64,000 nt of DNA, taken from contig JADNRY010000059.1 of the NCBI GenBank assembly GCA_015501585.1, positions 124,001 through 188,000 on the forward strand. The letters are read 5' to 3'. Below the pieces are notes generated by a model that worked only from the letters and a program-made list of their open reading frames with translations, was not told where the DNA came from and searched no databases. The DNA is from Rhodocollybia butyracea (taxonomy: Eukaryota; Basidiomycota; Agaricomycetes; Agaricales; Omphalotaceae). This document shows positions 32,488-43,841 of the stretch, one piece after another. Made by a program: the position numbers and the translations under genes. Position 1 is the first letter of the stretch. Each line of letters begins with the position of its first letter.

Positions 32488-33489
32488 TGTTAGATATACT
32501 TCGGTACCATTTCCTTTCTCGTTCCGTTCCGCTCACGCTTGCTTTGACATTACCTTATGTATATCCGCTCCTTCTACTTATTTACCATCGCCTCTTCTTT
32601 TACCAGTCTCATAATCTGTCAGAAGAAGTAAATCTTGATTGTATCCGCATCGGGAGTTTGTAGGTTCTGCACTCTGGGTTCAGGGTTGCTCGAGACCGGA
32701 CTTCTCATTCGCCGCTGGGTTACTCGCCCGCTTCCAGGACCATCCGGGTAGACCGCATTGGGAGTGTGTAGAGTGGCTGGCTGGCTACATTAAGAATACC
32801 ATCTCTGTCTCCATCACCTATCGCCGCATCGCCGAGATATCGAATGAACCCGGTTGGGGCCTCACGCCTGACGCCTTCTCTGATGCTGACCACGCTGGAT
32901 GTCTGGTTACCCGCCGGTCGACGTCAGGGTTTGTCTTTTTCCTTGCCGGCGCCCCAGTTTGCTGGAAATCCAAGCGGCAGCCAACTGTCTCTTTATCTAC
33001 AACTGAAGCTGAGCTCGTGGCCCTCTGTCTCGCGTCCCAACAGGCCTGTTGGCTACGAAACTTCCTCAGTGAAGTGGGTTTGGGCTTGCAAATACCTATT
33101 CGGGTTTCAGGGGATAACTTCGGATCACTTTCTCTTGCGGAGACGTCGAAGAACCAGCGTTTAGTCAAGCATATCGACGTTAAGGATCTCTTTGTACGCG
33201 AGGTCGTAGGGAGAGGTGATATTACCTTGCGCCAGGTGGATTCCGAAACGAATGTCGCCGATGTGTTTACAAAACCGATGGGGAGAGCGCTGCACAGCCG
33301 CATGGTTGAGTTATTGAGGTTGGATAGTACGAAGTAGGGGGGATGTTAGATATACTTCGGTACCATTTCCTTTCTCGTTCCGCTCACGCTTGCTTTGACA
33401 TTACCTTATGTATATCCGCTCCTTCTATTTACCATCGCCTCTTCTTTTACCAGTCTCATAATCTGTCAGAAGAAGTAAATCTCGATTGT
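32488..33489 (+). mobile_element. deleted copia element with short LTRs
   Basis: Direct repeats TGTTAGATATACTTCGGTAC.. at 32488-32642 (155 bp) and 33344-33489 (146 bp; differs mainly by 5-nt and 4-nt indels) enclose only about 700 bp. The polypurine tract GAAGTAGGGGGGA lies directly before the 3' repeat, which fixes the LTR start. gag, protease, integrase and most of RT are missing. Cannot move by itself. Confidence 0.78.
32639..33337 (+). pseudogene. copia pol 3' fragment (RT end and RNase H)
   Basis: An open frame of 232 codons carrying SRPDFSFAAGLLARFQ, then the RNase H core (DAFSDADHAGC, SGFVFFLAGAPVCWKSKRQ, STTEAELVALCLASQQACWL), ending HIDVKDLFVREVV and NVADVFTKPM. This is the last quarter of a copia polyprotein. 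It starts inside the 5' LTR without a proper ATG, so it is a remnant although the frame is still open. Confidence 0.82.
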
Positions 33490-33523
33490 TTCTGCTACAA
33501 TCGAGATTTACTTCTTCTGACAG
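33463..33523. repeat. perfect 27-bp inverted repeat with 7-nt loop
   Basis: 33463-33489 (starting CTGTCAGAAGAAG) is exactly complementary to 33497-33523 (ending CTTCTTCTGACAG); loop TTCTGCT. The left arm is the end of the copia 3' LTR, so the right arm is an inverted copy of an LTR end, a scar of rearrangement or of a second inverted insertion. Confidence 0.85.
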
Positions 33524-34239
33524 TTCACTCCGGGCAAGAATATTTAATTGAAGAGAAGAGTTCATATAACCCAAAAAGTCCAATAAGTCCTCACTCTACC
33601 GAGTCAGTCTCTAGTAACACCAATACGCTCTTGCGACACGTCAGGACGCAGTATCTTAAATGCTGTCTCAGCACCCTAAACCATGCGTCAGTCGCAAGTT
33701 GTCCTCTTTCCGCTGTGTAAATCCGACGTATGAGTGTATAATTTGCCAAATTCATTAACCTATAATCAGAATGAATGTGACCCACTGTTTTCCCCACGTT
33801 CTTCAAGTGTAAACCTCCAAGTACTCAACGCCAGTGACTTTTTCGGAGGGGGAGTTCAGAAAATGGCTTTCTGGTTCTGGAAACTGTAGGCCTCGTAAGT
33901 TTGCCCTTGTCAGCTGTGTCTGCTACTTCAACTAAGAACTTGACTCGTAGTCGTAGTCCAAAGTTACTCTGGTCTGCAGGAGCGATGCACCCCGGCGTTA
34001 GTAGGATGACTTCAATCTTAAGCATTTCCCAATGTTTATGGACTGCTGACTGTCCGTTCGTGCTCTAGTCAAACCCTCAGAGGCACCGGACGTTGGAGAA
34101 GCGAGTGAGTTGTCCGGCTGGTCATGTTATGCAAATTGATACATAACATAAGCCATATCGTCTCCCGATCTTTATCAAATCATCTTTCTTTCTCTCACCA
34201 ACAACTCACAACCATCCTCTTCCCTTATCCAACGCAACC
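33524..34239. other. spacer with LTR-like fragment, promoter of the FMN oxidase gene
   Basis: 33537-33590 matches 14330-14381. The rest shows no supportable gene. A pyrimidine-rich stretch (34165-34238) just before the ATG at 34240 suits the 5' UTR of the next gene. Confidence 0.45.
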
Positions 34240-35835
34240 ATGTCCGATGATATCCCTCAGTGGGGAGTTTACATGCGGGAAATTTATCTGAGCGCAAAAG
34301 GCCCACAACCCCTTGGCACTGTTGTCTTTGAAGAAATCGAAAAGAAAGCCATCGAGAAACTCAAAGGGTCTCCAGGCTCGTTGATTATCATCTCGTTCAT
34401 TCTATATTCTTACTGATTTGCGTAGGAGCTTTCCTTTATTCTGGCGGAAGCGCTGGAACATGGTCGACGTATACCGGAAACACTGCTGGTCTGAACAAAT
34501 TCCGAATCATCCCTCGTATGCTTGTTCCTTGCAACAATCGTGATTTGAGAGTACGCCCACGACCAGTGTCCTAGTTCTTTCTTGCTGAAACTGTAATCTT
34601 AGGTCACTTTGTTCGGAGTTACTTACCCGAGTCCTGTGTTGTTGGCGCCTGTTGGTGTACAAGGTATCTTTACAGATGAAGGAGAGTTTGCCCCAGCTCG
34701 AGCAGCCTCAAAGTTCGGAATACCTTTTATTATGAGCTCAGCTTCCACTCGGAGTATTGAACAAGTCGCGCAAGCCAGCGGCAATGGTCCTCGTTGGTAT
34801 CAACTTTATTGGTACAGTGACAATATCAATGACGTTCCTAGTATATGCTGATCCAAACCCAGGCCAAGAAACGAGGATGTCACGATGTCTTTGTTGAAGA
34901 GAGCCAAAGATAATGGATTCACTGGACTTGTTGTAACCCTTGATACTATGTCTTTGGGGTGGAGACCGCATGATCTAGAACGATCCTACCTGCCATTCGG
35001 TCATGGTGTGGGGACTCAGGTAGGCAGCTCCGACCCGGCCTTTATGGCTAGGCTTGGACGTAAGCCTACCGCCGATATTCCCGAGTTCCCTTATGATGCT
35101 GTTGCAAAACAAAACCTACTCGAGGATGGAGATGCTGCTGCAAAAGAGGCCCAAGAACTCGGATATGGTTGGCTCAAAGAGGCAGCTTTTGGCTTCTACC
35201 GCTCTTGGGAGGACGTGAAGCCGCTCAGGGACAACTGGGAAGGTCCTCTGCTTCTGAAGGGAATACAAGCCGTAGAGGTAATCATATCCCATCTCTGATA
35301 TTCCAGTTAAACTCATCGTTACTTTAGGATGCTGAAAGGGCCATTGATATTGGAGTCGATGGTATCGTGGTATCGAATCACGGTCAGAATTGTTTCTGTC
35401 CTCGTGAAGCCCTTTAGCTGAAACAGTTCATGACAGGTGGTAGACAGCTCGATGGCGCGATCCCTTCGATCTATGCTTTGGAGAATATCATGAAGTCAGA
35501 GAAAGTCAAAGCGGCGCAAAAATCTGGCAAATTTACGGTGTTGTTCGACTCGGGAATACGAACTGGAAGTGATATTATCAAAGCCCTGGCTCTTGGAGCT
35601 CAGGCCGTACTTCGTATGCCGATTATAATATTTTATCTTTGTTTGAGTTGCTGATATAGGATCTATAGTCGGACGCCCTTGGGTGTACGGTGCTGCCGTA
35701 GCTGGTCAAGCGGGTGTAGAGCAAGTCATTAAGATTGTACTGGCTGATCTAGATATTTCGATGGCTCAAGCGGGATTGAAGAATATTGCTGATGTTCAGG
35801 GGAAAGTAGAGATTTTGACCAAGGTGGATTTTTAG
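34240..35835 (+). CDS. FMN-dependent alpha-hydroxy-acid oxidase (lactate 2-monooxygenase-like)
   Basis: Seven exons close in frame (34240-34375, 34426-34550, 34603-34811, 34863-35277, 35328-35382, 35437-35613, 35669-35835), giving 427 aa. The first intron uses a GC donor. Motifs of the (S)-2-hydroxy-acid oxidase TIM barrel in order: SPG-AFLYSGGSAGT, PSPVLLAPVGVQGIF, SSASTRSIEQVA, WYQLYW, VTLDT, catalytic His-Gly-Gly-Arg in SNHGGRQLDGA, FDSGIRTGSDIIKALALGA and LLGRPWVYGAA (FMN phosphate). No cytochrome b2 domain precedes it, so it should pass electrons to oxygen, oxidising lactate or a related 2-hydroxy acid. Cytosolic or peroxisomal; I see no clear targeting signal (it ends ..TKVDF). Substrate is inference. 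Confidence 0.87.
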
Positions 35836-37189
35836 AACAAGATGAATTGTCTGTATATCAATAAATGCACATAGAAGCTGTATAAGTGTGGCGTTGAAAG
35901 GGTGTAAAGTTTATGAGCGTGCAGGATCTGAACGCCACAGAACGGAACCGGGACTACCTTCCGGGGGGCCTTTCTCCGATCAACTGATGATGATCTCAGA
36001 TCGGGCCAGGACAAAGCTGTTAATACCAACCGCTCCGGATATTTTGCAATATAGGGCATACAGATAGAGAGTTTGTTACCGCGCTGCTTCTACTAGCTTA
36101 ATGGAAGCAGGTACTAGTAGTCCGATAGCTATGATTTGTCACTGTTTTCTTGTTTCTCTTTTTTTCTGCTAAAGTAAACGCAAAGTCTTGCGCAAAGTAA
36201 ACGACTTTCAAGCGGCCCGGGGATCACCCAAGCTCTTTGTCTGCTCTTTGTCTGTTTTATCAGTTCGGTGGTCACCGTCTGTCTGAGACTACACCGATGG
36301 AATAGATCATGCCACTCGGGACAGCTTCCTTGATGCAATGCCGGTACTTGTCATCTCGGCATCTAAGCGAACCATGTTTTTTCATCACCTTCCATCTACA
36401 ATCAGGCCTCAGCAATCCTTGCCCAGAGTCTATCTCTCTCTACCTCTCTCTGAAACCTCAAGCTCAAGCTCAAGGCCTCACTAGGCCTCAGGCCTCAACA
36501 TTGGGGCGTCCGAGATTGAAAAGTGAACTGATTCTTTGTCACTCAAGCGCCCAATCAGTCGTTGCTGTTAAACATGGCGTTTTCCAGATGCAAACGGGCT
36601 TCTTTCCTTATGTTGACGGTCTGACCCCCCGAATTCTCTCAGGAGCACATTGAAAGTTGTGGGATGGCCGGCTGGCACCGATACGACCTGGTGCGGTTCG
36701 TCTCAGGACGCCAATTGGCGGCTCGTGACATGGCAACGTTGTACCGTTTCATCGACATCTTCAACGCTTTTTACAATTTAATTCGCAGAACACTCTCACA
36801 AAACCAGTCTGTAAGGAATTTCTGCGATCCCAGACAACGAAGGAGACAATATGTCACCCAAAATAGATAGTGGCTCTGCGGAATCTGGTTGGGTCGGTTC
36901 TGAACTCATTGACTCAGTGCACTATATATACTCCTCCTTGGCCTCTTCTTCACCAAATCGCGACGAATAACCCAACACTACTGTCCTCTCCAAACACTGC
37001 CCGAAGATATCTTACTGTCGCCCGGACATCCTCTACCTTCTGTCCATCGCTGGCCAACGCTGCACAGCTCTCTCAACAGCTTTCATATTTACATCAGGCT
37101 CGCCACTTTTCCTTCAGGACCATATCGTCGTACAACACGGAGGCCAAGAACTCATATACTTTCTACCTCTTCGCCCGCGACAAACCATT
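35836..37189. other. long intergenic region
   Basis: About 1.35 kb. Contains a short tandem run of CAAGCT / GGCCTCA units (36460-36500) and a TATATATA box near 36922, about 270 bp before the small membrane-protein start. A 107-codon frame at 36870 has no features and probably lies in the promoter or 5' UTR. Confidence 0.45.
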
Positions 37190-37630
37190 ATGACGATCTT
37201 AATATCGCTACTTGTCGTCATGAACTTTTTTATCTGCCAAGTCTACTGCGCGCCCATTCAGAGTCTGTCTGAGGCAGATCCACCGATGCTTAACAAGCTC
37301 TCGCACCAGGCTCTGACAGCTATCATTATCGCTCTGAGTTCGTGATCCATCTGGTGCATACTATCTTTCGCTGACGATAGCCTCGTAGTCATCTGTATAC
37401 CCTCCGTCTCGGCATTCATCTACATTGGGTACAGAGATAGTCATCGTCGCTTCAACGCTGACCTTGCCACATCACCACGGCGTACGCAGCAGCAAAGAGA
37501 ATGGACTGTACCTTCAGTCGGCCGAAATATGTCCCTGGAGACTCTTCCCTCGTACCCTCCCCCACCAAACTACACGAGCGGTCCTGAAGGTCATCCTGCT
37601 CCACCTTCGGCAGCGCACCTGCAGAAATGA
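37190..37630 (+). CDS. small type-I membrane protein with proline-rich PPxY-like tail
   Basis: Two exons, 37190-37341 and 37381-37630, join in frame over a 39-nt intron (GTGATC .. CTGAC .. GATAG), giving 133 aa. Signal peptide (MTILISLLVVMNFFICQVYC), a short lumenal piece (APIQSLSEADPP), one transmembrane helix spanning the splice (ALTAIIIALSS then LVVICIPSVSAFIYIGY), and a cytosolic tail with LPSYPPPPNY and a Pro-rich end. PPxY-like motifs bind WW domains, as in Nedd4/Rsp5 ubiquitin-ligase adaptors; that function is inference. The gene is easily missed because no single frame is long. The short intron is the main doubt. Confidence 0.6.
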
Positions 37631-38098
37631 ACAATTTTCTGCTTCGGCGGAATCGTTCTTTTTCCGTCGCGCGCTATTAATCATCGACTCCCTGACGACC
37701 TTATCCACCATTGCATCTTTATACAGACGTGTCTCAACTCGCATTGAGTTTGAAGCTTGTTGTATATGGATTGTATACATCATTCCTACGCATTTTTCCT
37801 CAGCATCTCACACGTAATTTGCATTTAAGTATAACCCTTCATGATCTCGCATTGTTAGTGTTGTCCCCGCTTTCGAATATTTTTAATCTACATATCCTCT
37901 TTGTCAAGCTCTTGACTGCTTTGACCTTGTTTTCCCTTTCTATCGCTTTCCCATTTGTTGTCACTTTAGCATATTTTTAACAATTTCTTCGACTATTCAT
38001 CTCTTTCTTATTGAGCTGGAAATCTATACGAATTGAGCTGGAAATCTATACGAATGTGACATTGCATTGTGTGACATCTCAACTGTCGAACTTCCACC

Positions 38099-39142
38099 AT
38101 GGTTTTATTTTTCACATCTGCAGGTACCCTTTCATCGTTTGAGAGAAAATCGCTTTCTGATAGGAAAAACATGAAGCCGTTGCACCTGCTGCTACTATCT
38201 ACATGGGTCGTGATAAGGTGGAAAGTAGGCAGCTGCAATTACCATGGATTGATCAATCCGATAACGACAATATCCTGTCCAGACGAAGAACTTATCAAAT
38301 TTGCCTGGCCTCAAGACGTCTGGTTTCACGTAGACAAGCTTTCATCCGCTCACGTCTACCTCCGAATGCCTGAATCTATGTCTTGGGAAGCAATACCTGA
38401 AGCCTTACTGACCGATTGCGCACAATTAGTAAAGGCCAATTCCATTGAGGGTCCGTCTGTTTCTTTGATGTTTGGTGTTCGGTGACCTAACGTATTTTAC
38501 TAGGAAACAAAAAAGACAACCTTACTGTCATATACACGCCGGGTGATAACTTGAAGGTACATCTCAATCGAAACTATCCTGAACATGTTCAAATAAGCCT
38601 GTCGTAGAAAACAGGAGACATGGCTGTGGGGCAGGTCTCATTCCACAGCGATAAACGGGTGAAGCTTCTTAAAGATAGCAATATAAGAAAAATGGCTCAC
38701 GGGTGGAAGCTTTACCGATAGGTGAAACGAGGTCAGTAGTCTTCAGAAATATTTGGGTCATGCTGCATGATCAGTGATCATTGTTCTCTCCAGTTCACGT
38801 CGTCAAACGCGAAAATGCCATAGTCAACCGACTGAATAAAACCAAAGTTGAACGACAAGTTGATCACGAACAAGAACGGGTAGACAGAATCAAAAAAGAA
38901 TCGGCTATCCGTAGAACCGCTGCCACTGAGAAGGTGTGTATGGATTTCTTTGGTGTATTCTCGCACACTCATCTGTTTTTCTTTGGTCCTAGAAAAAGGC
39001 AGATCTGGAGCTTGCACGTACACGAGAAGCTGAAAAAGCCGCCCGATCATACGACACCCTTTTCAATGCCGAAAACGATGATGAAGAAGGACTGGCAGAA
39101 CCCAGAAAGACGGGCAGAGAGCTAGAGGAGGATTTCATGTGA
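38099..39142 (+). CDS. JLP2: CCDC25/JLP2 homologue (NFACT-R domain)
   Basis: Starts MVLFFTSA, followed after a 53-nt intron by [11 protein letters not shown] and after another by [29 protein letters not shown] and [16 protein letters not shown]. This is the NFACT-R core of CCDC25/Jlp2. [13 protein letters not shown] and [17 protein letters not shown] blocks follow, then a Lys/Glu-rich coiled coil ([16 protein letters not shown]), and the ending GRELEEDFM. Length (about 200 aa) suits the family. NFACT-R proteins bind RNA or ribosomes; human CCDC25 also senses extracellular DNA. One junction is unsolved: after SDKR the frame fits the next exon (38785 on, HVVKREN) only with a GC donor near 38670 or an undetected micro-exon. 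The rest is clear. Confidence 0.83.
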
Positions 39143-39251
39143 GATTAGCGTAGTTTCGTGATGTTGTCATAGGTGCACTTCATTTTCAATGTCCAATGTA
39201 GCATGCGATTCAAACGACTGTCGTTTTTTTCAGATATGTTACAGATAAAAT

Positions 39252-39727
39252 TTAATCATCCCATTTCTTTCGAGATTCCGGTACGCAAAGTTGTTCGGTA
39301 ATGAACTCGTCGAATTGATTCTTTTTGCCTAGTGCTAATATAATTTATGAGCATTATTACAATTCAGCTTCGATGAAGATATACCTACCTTTTTCCATGG
39401 CAAGAAAGATCGTTTACTATTACTTCCCTGTGAGTCTGCAGAAGCAGCAGAAGGAGAAGGCTTAGGAGCCCCACCGCTGTTAGAATTCGACACCCCAGCT
39501 TTTCCACCGCCTGAGGTGAGCGATGTGCTTTGGCTCGGCGCCGAATTTGTTTGCTTCTGGCTCACGGGAGTTGCAAACGGGGTATGGGTGCCATATTTAG
39601 TTTGAAGGTACCCAAAAGCAGCTGCATAGTCTTTTTGTGGCGTCTGGGGTGGATTCAAAGGCGTTGTGGAAGAAATGGTATTGGCCAGAGAAGTCGTAGA
39701 CTGGCTGGTTGGGATGTTAGATGGCAT
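39252..39727 (-). CDS. small conserved-looking fungal protein, function unknown
   Basis: Two exons on the minus strand: a Ser/Thr/Pro-rich N-terminal part starting MPSNIPTSQSTTSL with an AAAFGYLQTKYG segment and a basic SKRSFLPWKK stretch, then, across an intron of about 60 nt (39320-39385), KKNQFDEFITEQLCVPES and a stop at 39252. About 140 aa, low complexity with two short ordered motifs. I do not recognise a function. It lies between JLP2 (convergent) and the Cep57-domain gene (same strand). Confidence 0.55.
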
Positions 39728-40311
39728 TATTAGTTGGTGCGGGATGACTTGATATGAGGAAAGCATGTTTTGAAACCGTTTTAAACGATTCTGTATCTGG
39801 TGGATGGTCCTTGTACATACATACTTACTAGGACTCAGCCGCAAATTGACTAGTTTCGACTATTCCAACCGAGTCATCTAGAAAATCAAACGGCTCCGGC
39901 ACAGCTGAATATATTGATTTTTCCAGCCTCGCAGCTGTTCTTTTACATAAGTCTTGTTTTCATAATATCAAACGCGTATAACGATATCCCGAAAAGGACC
40001 ATCCACAGCACTGTCGGGGCTGCGCCGATAAAATGTTTTTCCATTATGTATTTCGGATGGGGGAAAGAAAGTATAGATGTAGGTGTACTGTACATTGCGT
40101 TGACGAATCAAAGAGTGAACATGGATGGCAACATGAAGGGAGGGGGGAAAAAACCGAGGAAGGATCTAAGGGTGAAGGGCGTATGTACAATGCGGGGTTC
40201 TATGGTTCATGTTGAACGATTGGAATTGGTTAAGATCGAGACCAAGGAACTCTCGACCGTAAGTATGATTATACGAAAATTGAAAAATAGATATCGAGTG
40301 TCCAAAGGTTT

Positions 40312-43300
40312 TCAAGCGAATGTAGGATGTCTCTTGAGTACCGCAGCACGTAAAGTGGCAGTCGCAGCTTGGGATGTACGTGGGAGGTCAGACGACACCA
40401 CTGGTATTGGTACCGACGGTATGGGCTTGTTCTTGAACGTTAACAAGTCATACAATGAAGCAATTTGATCACCCTAAAGGACGATCAGTATTTGGAGTGC
40501 GAAAAGCAAAAGGTTAAGACGTTACTCACCTTCTGCTCTAAGATATCAACCACCTCACGTAAGTGTTGAGCTAATAGGTTTCTCCGGGGAACATCAGATA
40601 CAGGATCCATATCCTTGTACTGGTCGGCGAGTTCGATGTATACACTGAAAAAACAGAATGAAAAGAATATTAGTTAGTATTGCTGAGCATACCCCAGTTT
40701 GGATCAACAAAGAGAACACACCTCTTATAATGCGTAAAGTCATCTTCTAACTCTCTGATCACACGAGCAAGGATAGTCTGCTGCGGGAGGTTCTTCCTCT
40801 GTGCATAGCTATCCTTCGCAGGTCCAGGTCTGGAGTCCCTCTCTCGCTGTTTTCCCATTCTTTTCACCTCGCGCGCGCGCCTCTCCCGTGGATCCTCGGC
40901 TTCCTCAGAGCCTTCACCTTCTGCGAACCCTTCGTCTTCAGGTTCTTGTTCCTCTTCTTTTGCACATTCGTCCCTAACATCCAATCCAGATAGTCCAGTT
41001 CCACGCGCTCCCCTTCGCCTCCGACACACCGTACAAGTCTGCGCATCATGCTCCGGAGCACCAAAGAACAATTTCTCAAGGCGTTCACCGCGGATTTGTG
41101 GAAATGGCGTTTCTGGCTCCGCGTCGAGATCAATCCCGACCGTAGGGATAGCGGAGTTATCTGGATCAGGGAACAGGTGGGATACGTGTCCGTGCCGTAG
41201 AGATTTTTTAATTCCATGAGCCTGGGGTTGGTCGAGGAGAGTGCAGTTATTGTGTATCGTCGCATGACCAGGCGTAGGCGCAGAAGGACGACGTGGCTCA
41301 GGTTCCAATTCCGAATTCGCTGCGCGTTGTCTGGGTCGAGTAGAAGAAGTAGCGCTCAATGCGGGGGATGCAGCTCTAGGCGGTGAAGTCGAGCGAGAGG
41401 GACTCAGAACACGAGAGTCGAACCGAGATCTAGAAGCACCCGAACGTTCAGAGATTTCCGATCGTCGATCTTCTACATCCTTCGCGATCCGTTCCAATTC
41501 GTATCCGTCTATGATTCTGGAACGATTCTCAGGATGGGTAGGTCCTCGTCGACGTTGGCTGACTCCAGGTGTGAGCAGGGAACCCACTGTAGCTTGATCA
41601 GTGCGAACCGTTCTGTCTACGATTTTCTCGACACCAAACCCGTCGCGGGAGGACCCGGGGATGGAAATGGGGTCGAAAGGTTCAGGTTCTTCTTCTTCTT
41701 CTTGCTCCTGGAGCTCATCTTCTTCGTCGCTGTCAGAGGCTGCCTCTGGTTCATCTTCCTCTGGTTCATTCCCCTCGTCGACTTGCGCAGATTCATCCTG
41801 CTCCTGCAACACTCCCATCGACTCTGCTTCCGCTGCAGCCTGGCTTGTTTCGTGAGGTTCCCTCTGCGAAATTTCCCTTGCCATCCTTCTTTCCTTCAAC
41901 CCCTCCTCAACCACTCCTCTCAACACTTCCACCTCACCCGCAAGCCTCTCAACCTCTTCTTTAAGATGATTAATCTCTGCCGTCTTGACTTTCAGCGCGC
42001 GTATATCCGAAACATCGGATTCGCGCAACGATCGGAGCTCAATGAGAAGCTGTTGGTGAGTAGATAGCTCGCTAGTGAGACGAGTTAGGTGAGAACGGAG
42101 GGTTGTTATTAGAGATTCCAGAGCTGAAAGTTATGATTAAACGACATATTGCATGTGAAATGGAACGGGTATACCTTTCTTCTCTTCAACGGCCTCTTTA
42201 TACCGAACTGACGCATCAGCCTCCTGCATACTGAAACTCGTATCACGGGCCCTAGCCTTGCCCTTTCCATTGACATCCCTGACACTCCTTCTCGCATCAG
42301 CCACTGCTCGCTCAAGTTCGCCCTCCTTCTGAAGCACCCTTGTTCTCTCCCGCGCAACGTCTTTTTTGCACATCTCAAGTTCATGTTCAAGTTCGCGTAC
42401 TCGGCGACGAGAGATGCCATTTTCGTCCTCGAGATGTGAAAGCTTGTCTTGAATCGTGTTCATAACTGTTAGTAGACGGACTAGAAGGGAAAAAATCAGT
42501 AGGGAAGAGACAAACGGGAAAAAAATACAGACCTTCGATATCCCGAGGTTCATTACTCCCTTGATACGGATAGTGATGACGGTTGAATGCTCCCTTGGCT
42601 GGTGATTCGACTGCGTTTGTCAAGCCAGTCACGTCGGGTAGCTGAACTTTACTATGAGAAATATTTTGTGAACGGGGCGTGTTGAGTATTTTCTGAGAAG
42701 TCCGCTTTGGAGCTGGGGTTCCGCGCGTAGGGTTAGGAGGGACAGGAAATTCATTCACAATGGATGAAAACTCGGCGTTTGTGTATATCGAATCGGCGTT
42801 GTTGGCATCATGATTAGCCGTCTCGATTTCTCGTGCAAGACCACGAGCCTTGTGAGCAAATTTGGAAGACGTAGGAGTGGGTGGGTGAAGTCGTACTTGC
42901 GGCTGACTTGCTTTGGGAGTTGCGTCAAAAGAGGCCTCACGGACAAGAGGCGAAGGGGCATGTGTCGGACGAAGATTCCGGGGTCTTTTTGGAGAAAATG
43001 AAACCCGCCGAAGAGAATCGGAAATTTTTGGACGGGATTCCGAGTCTGAAGACGATGCAGACGAGGTAGATTCTGAGGGGCGAGGCACAGGAACATGCCC
43101 AGATTCCAAAATCCTGTCGAGTTCGGCTGTACTATCCACAACAAGTGGGCCAGGCGCCGAATATTTTGAGCGAGATGGATCCAAGTCGAAGATACTAAAC
43201 CGACTATCTGCAGCGCCGATAATGTTTTCCAGAGGTCTGTCAGGATCATATTCTGCGCCGCTGAAGCTGACATTTCTTTGGTGTGCTGCTCTTCCTCCGA

Positions 43301-43664
43301 GGCCAGCTGTGAGCGTCAGTGCACTGGCGTGATGCGCAGCTGTCGACATAGTTTCGCCTCCATAGGGGTTGACTCCTTCGTCATCGTCGCCTGTCCGATA
43401 ACTCCATCCATGTGCGTCGCCGAAATCACGACGTATAAAAGAACCAAAATCATTATTAAACTGCGTCGGGCCAGAATTATGCCGAGGATATTCAACACTC
43501 TCGTCGCCTTGCGAGGAAAGTCGAAAAGAGAGGTTGGTGTTTTGGAGGTTGTGCTCTAGCTGAATCCGGTCTTGTTCGAGCTCATCACCTGGTATTCCAG
43601 GGTGTGTAAATTCAAAAGGTTTTGGCGACGAGCGAGGACGAGAATGATGTCTTTTCATGTTCAT
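40312..43664 (-). CDS. Cep57-domain coiled-coil protein (spindle-pole/centrosome type)
   Basis: Five exons close in frame (42533-43664, 42175-42480, 40722-42123, 40530-40644, 40312-40473), giving 1038 aa. The N-terminal third is disordered and Ser/Pro-rich. From about residue 380 come long coiled coils (TIQDKLSHLEDENGISRRR, ALESLITTLRSHLTRLTSEL, AEINHLKEEVERLAGEVEVL). Acidic linkers follow, with a small cysteine pair (CTVCRRRR). The C-terminal block, LPQQTILARVIRELEDDFTH, VYIELADQYK and LREVVDILEQKGDQIASLYDL, is the Cep57 microtubule-binding domain found in Ppc89-like spindle-pole proteins. Likely role: anchoring or organising microtubules at the spindle pole body. The ATG at 43664 is the first of two close in-frame ATGs. 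Confidence 0.83.
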
Positions 43665-43841
43665 CGAAAGGAACAGTGAGAAGAAGATCAACAGACGAGC
43701 GCGGGCATCACGTGTACCGTGTTTTGCAAAAAAACTCCCAGGCTTCGGACATCGGGTAACTCTAGCCTCAATCATCAATGTACAATTTGCATTGTATAAT
43801 CTACATATCATGAAGGACGTTACAAGTGAAGGGACAGTGTA

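Noticed and set aside
36870..37193. 107-codon ORF with a mitochondrial-looking Ser/Arg pattern
   Set aside because: It covers the TATA box and probable 5' UTR of the small membrane-protein gene and has no recognisable motif.
39914..40468. 185-codon plus-strand ORF
   Set aside because: It lies opposite the last exons of the Cep57-domain gene, whose conserved minus-strand reading is clear.
41534..42067. 177-codon plus-strand ORF with Phe-rich runs
   Set aside because: Mirror of Glu/Lys-rich coiled coil of the minus-strand Cep57-domain gene.
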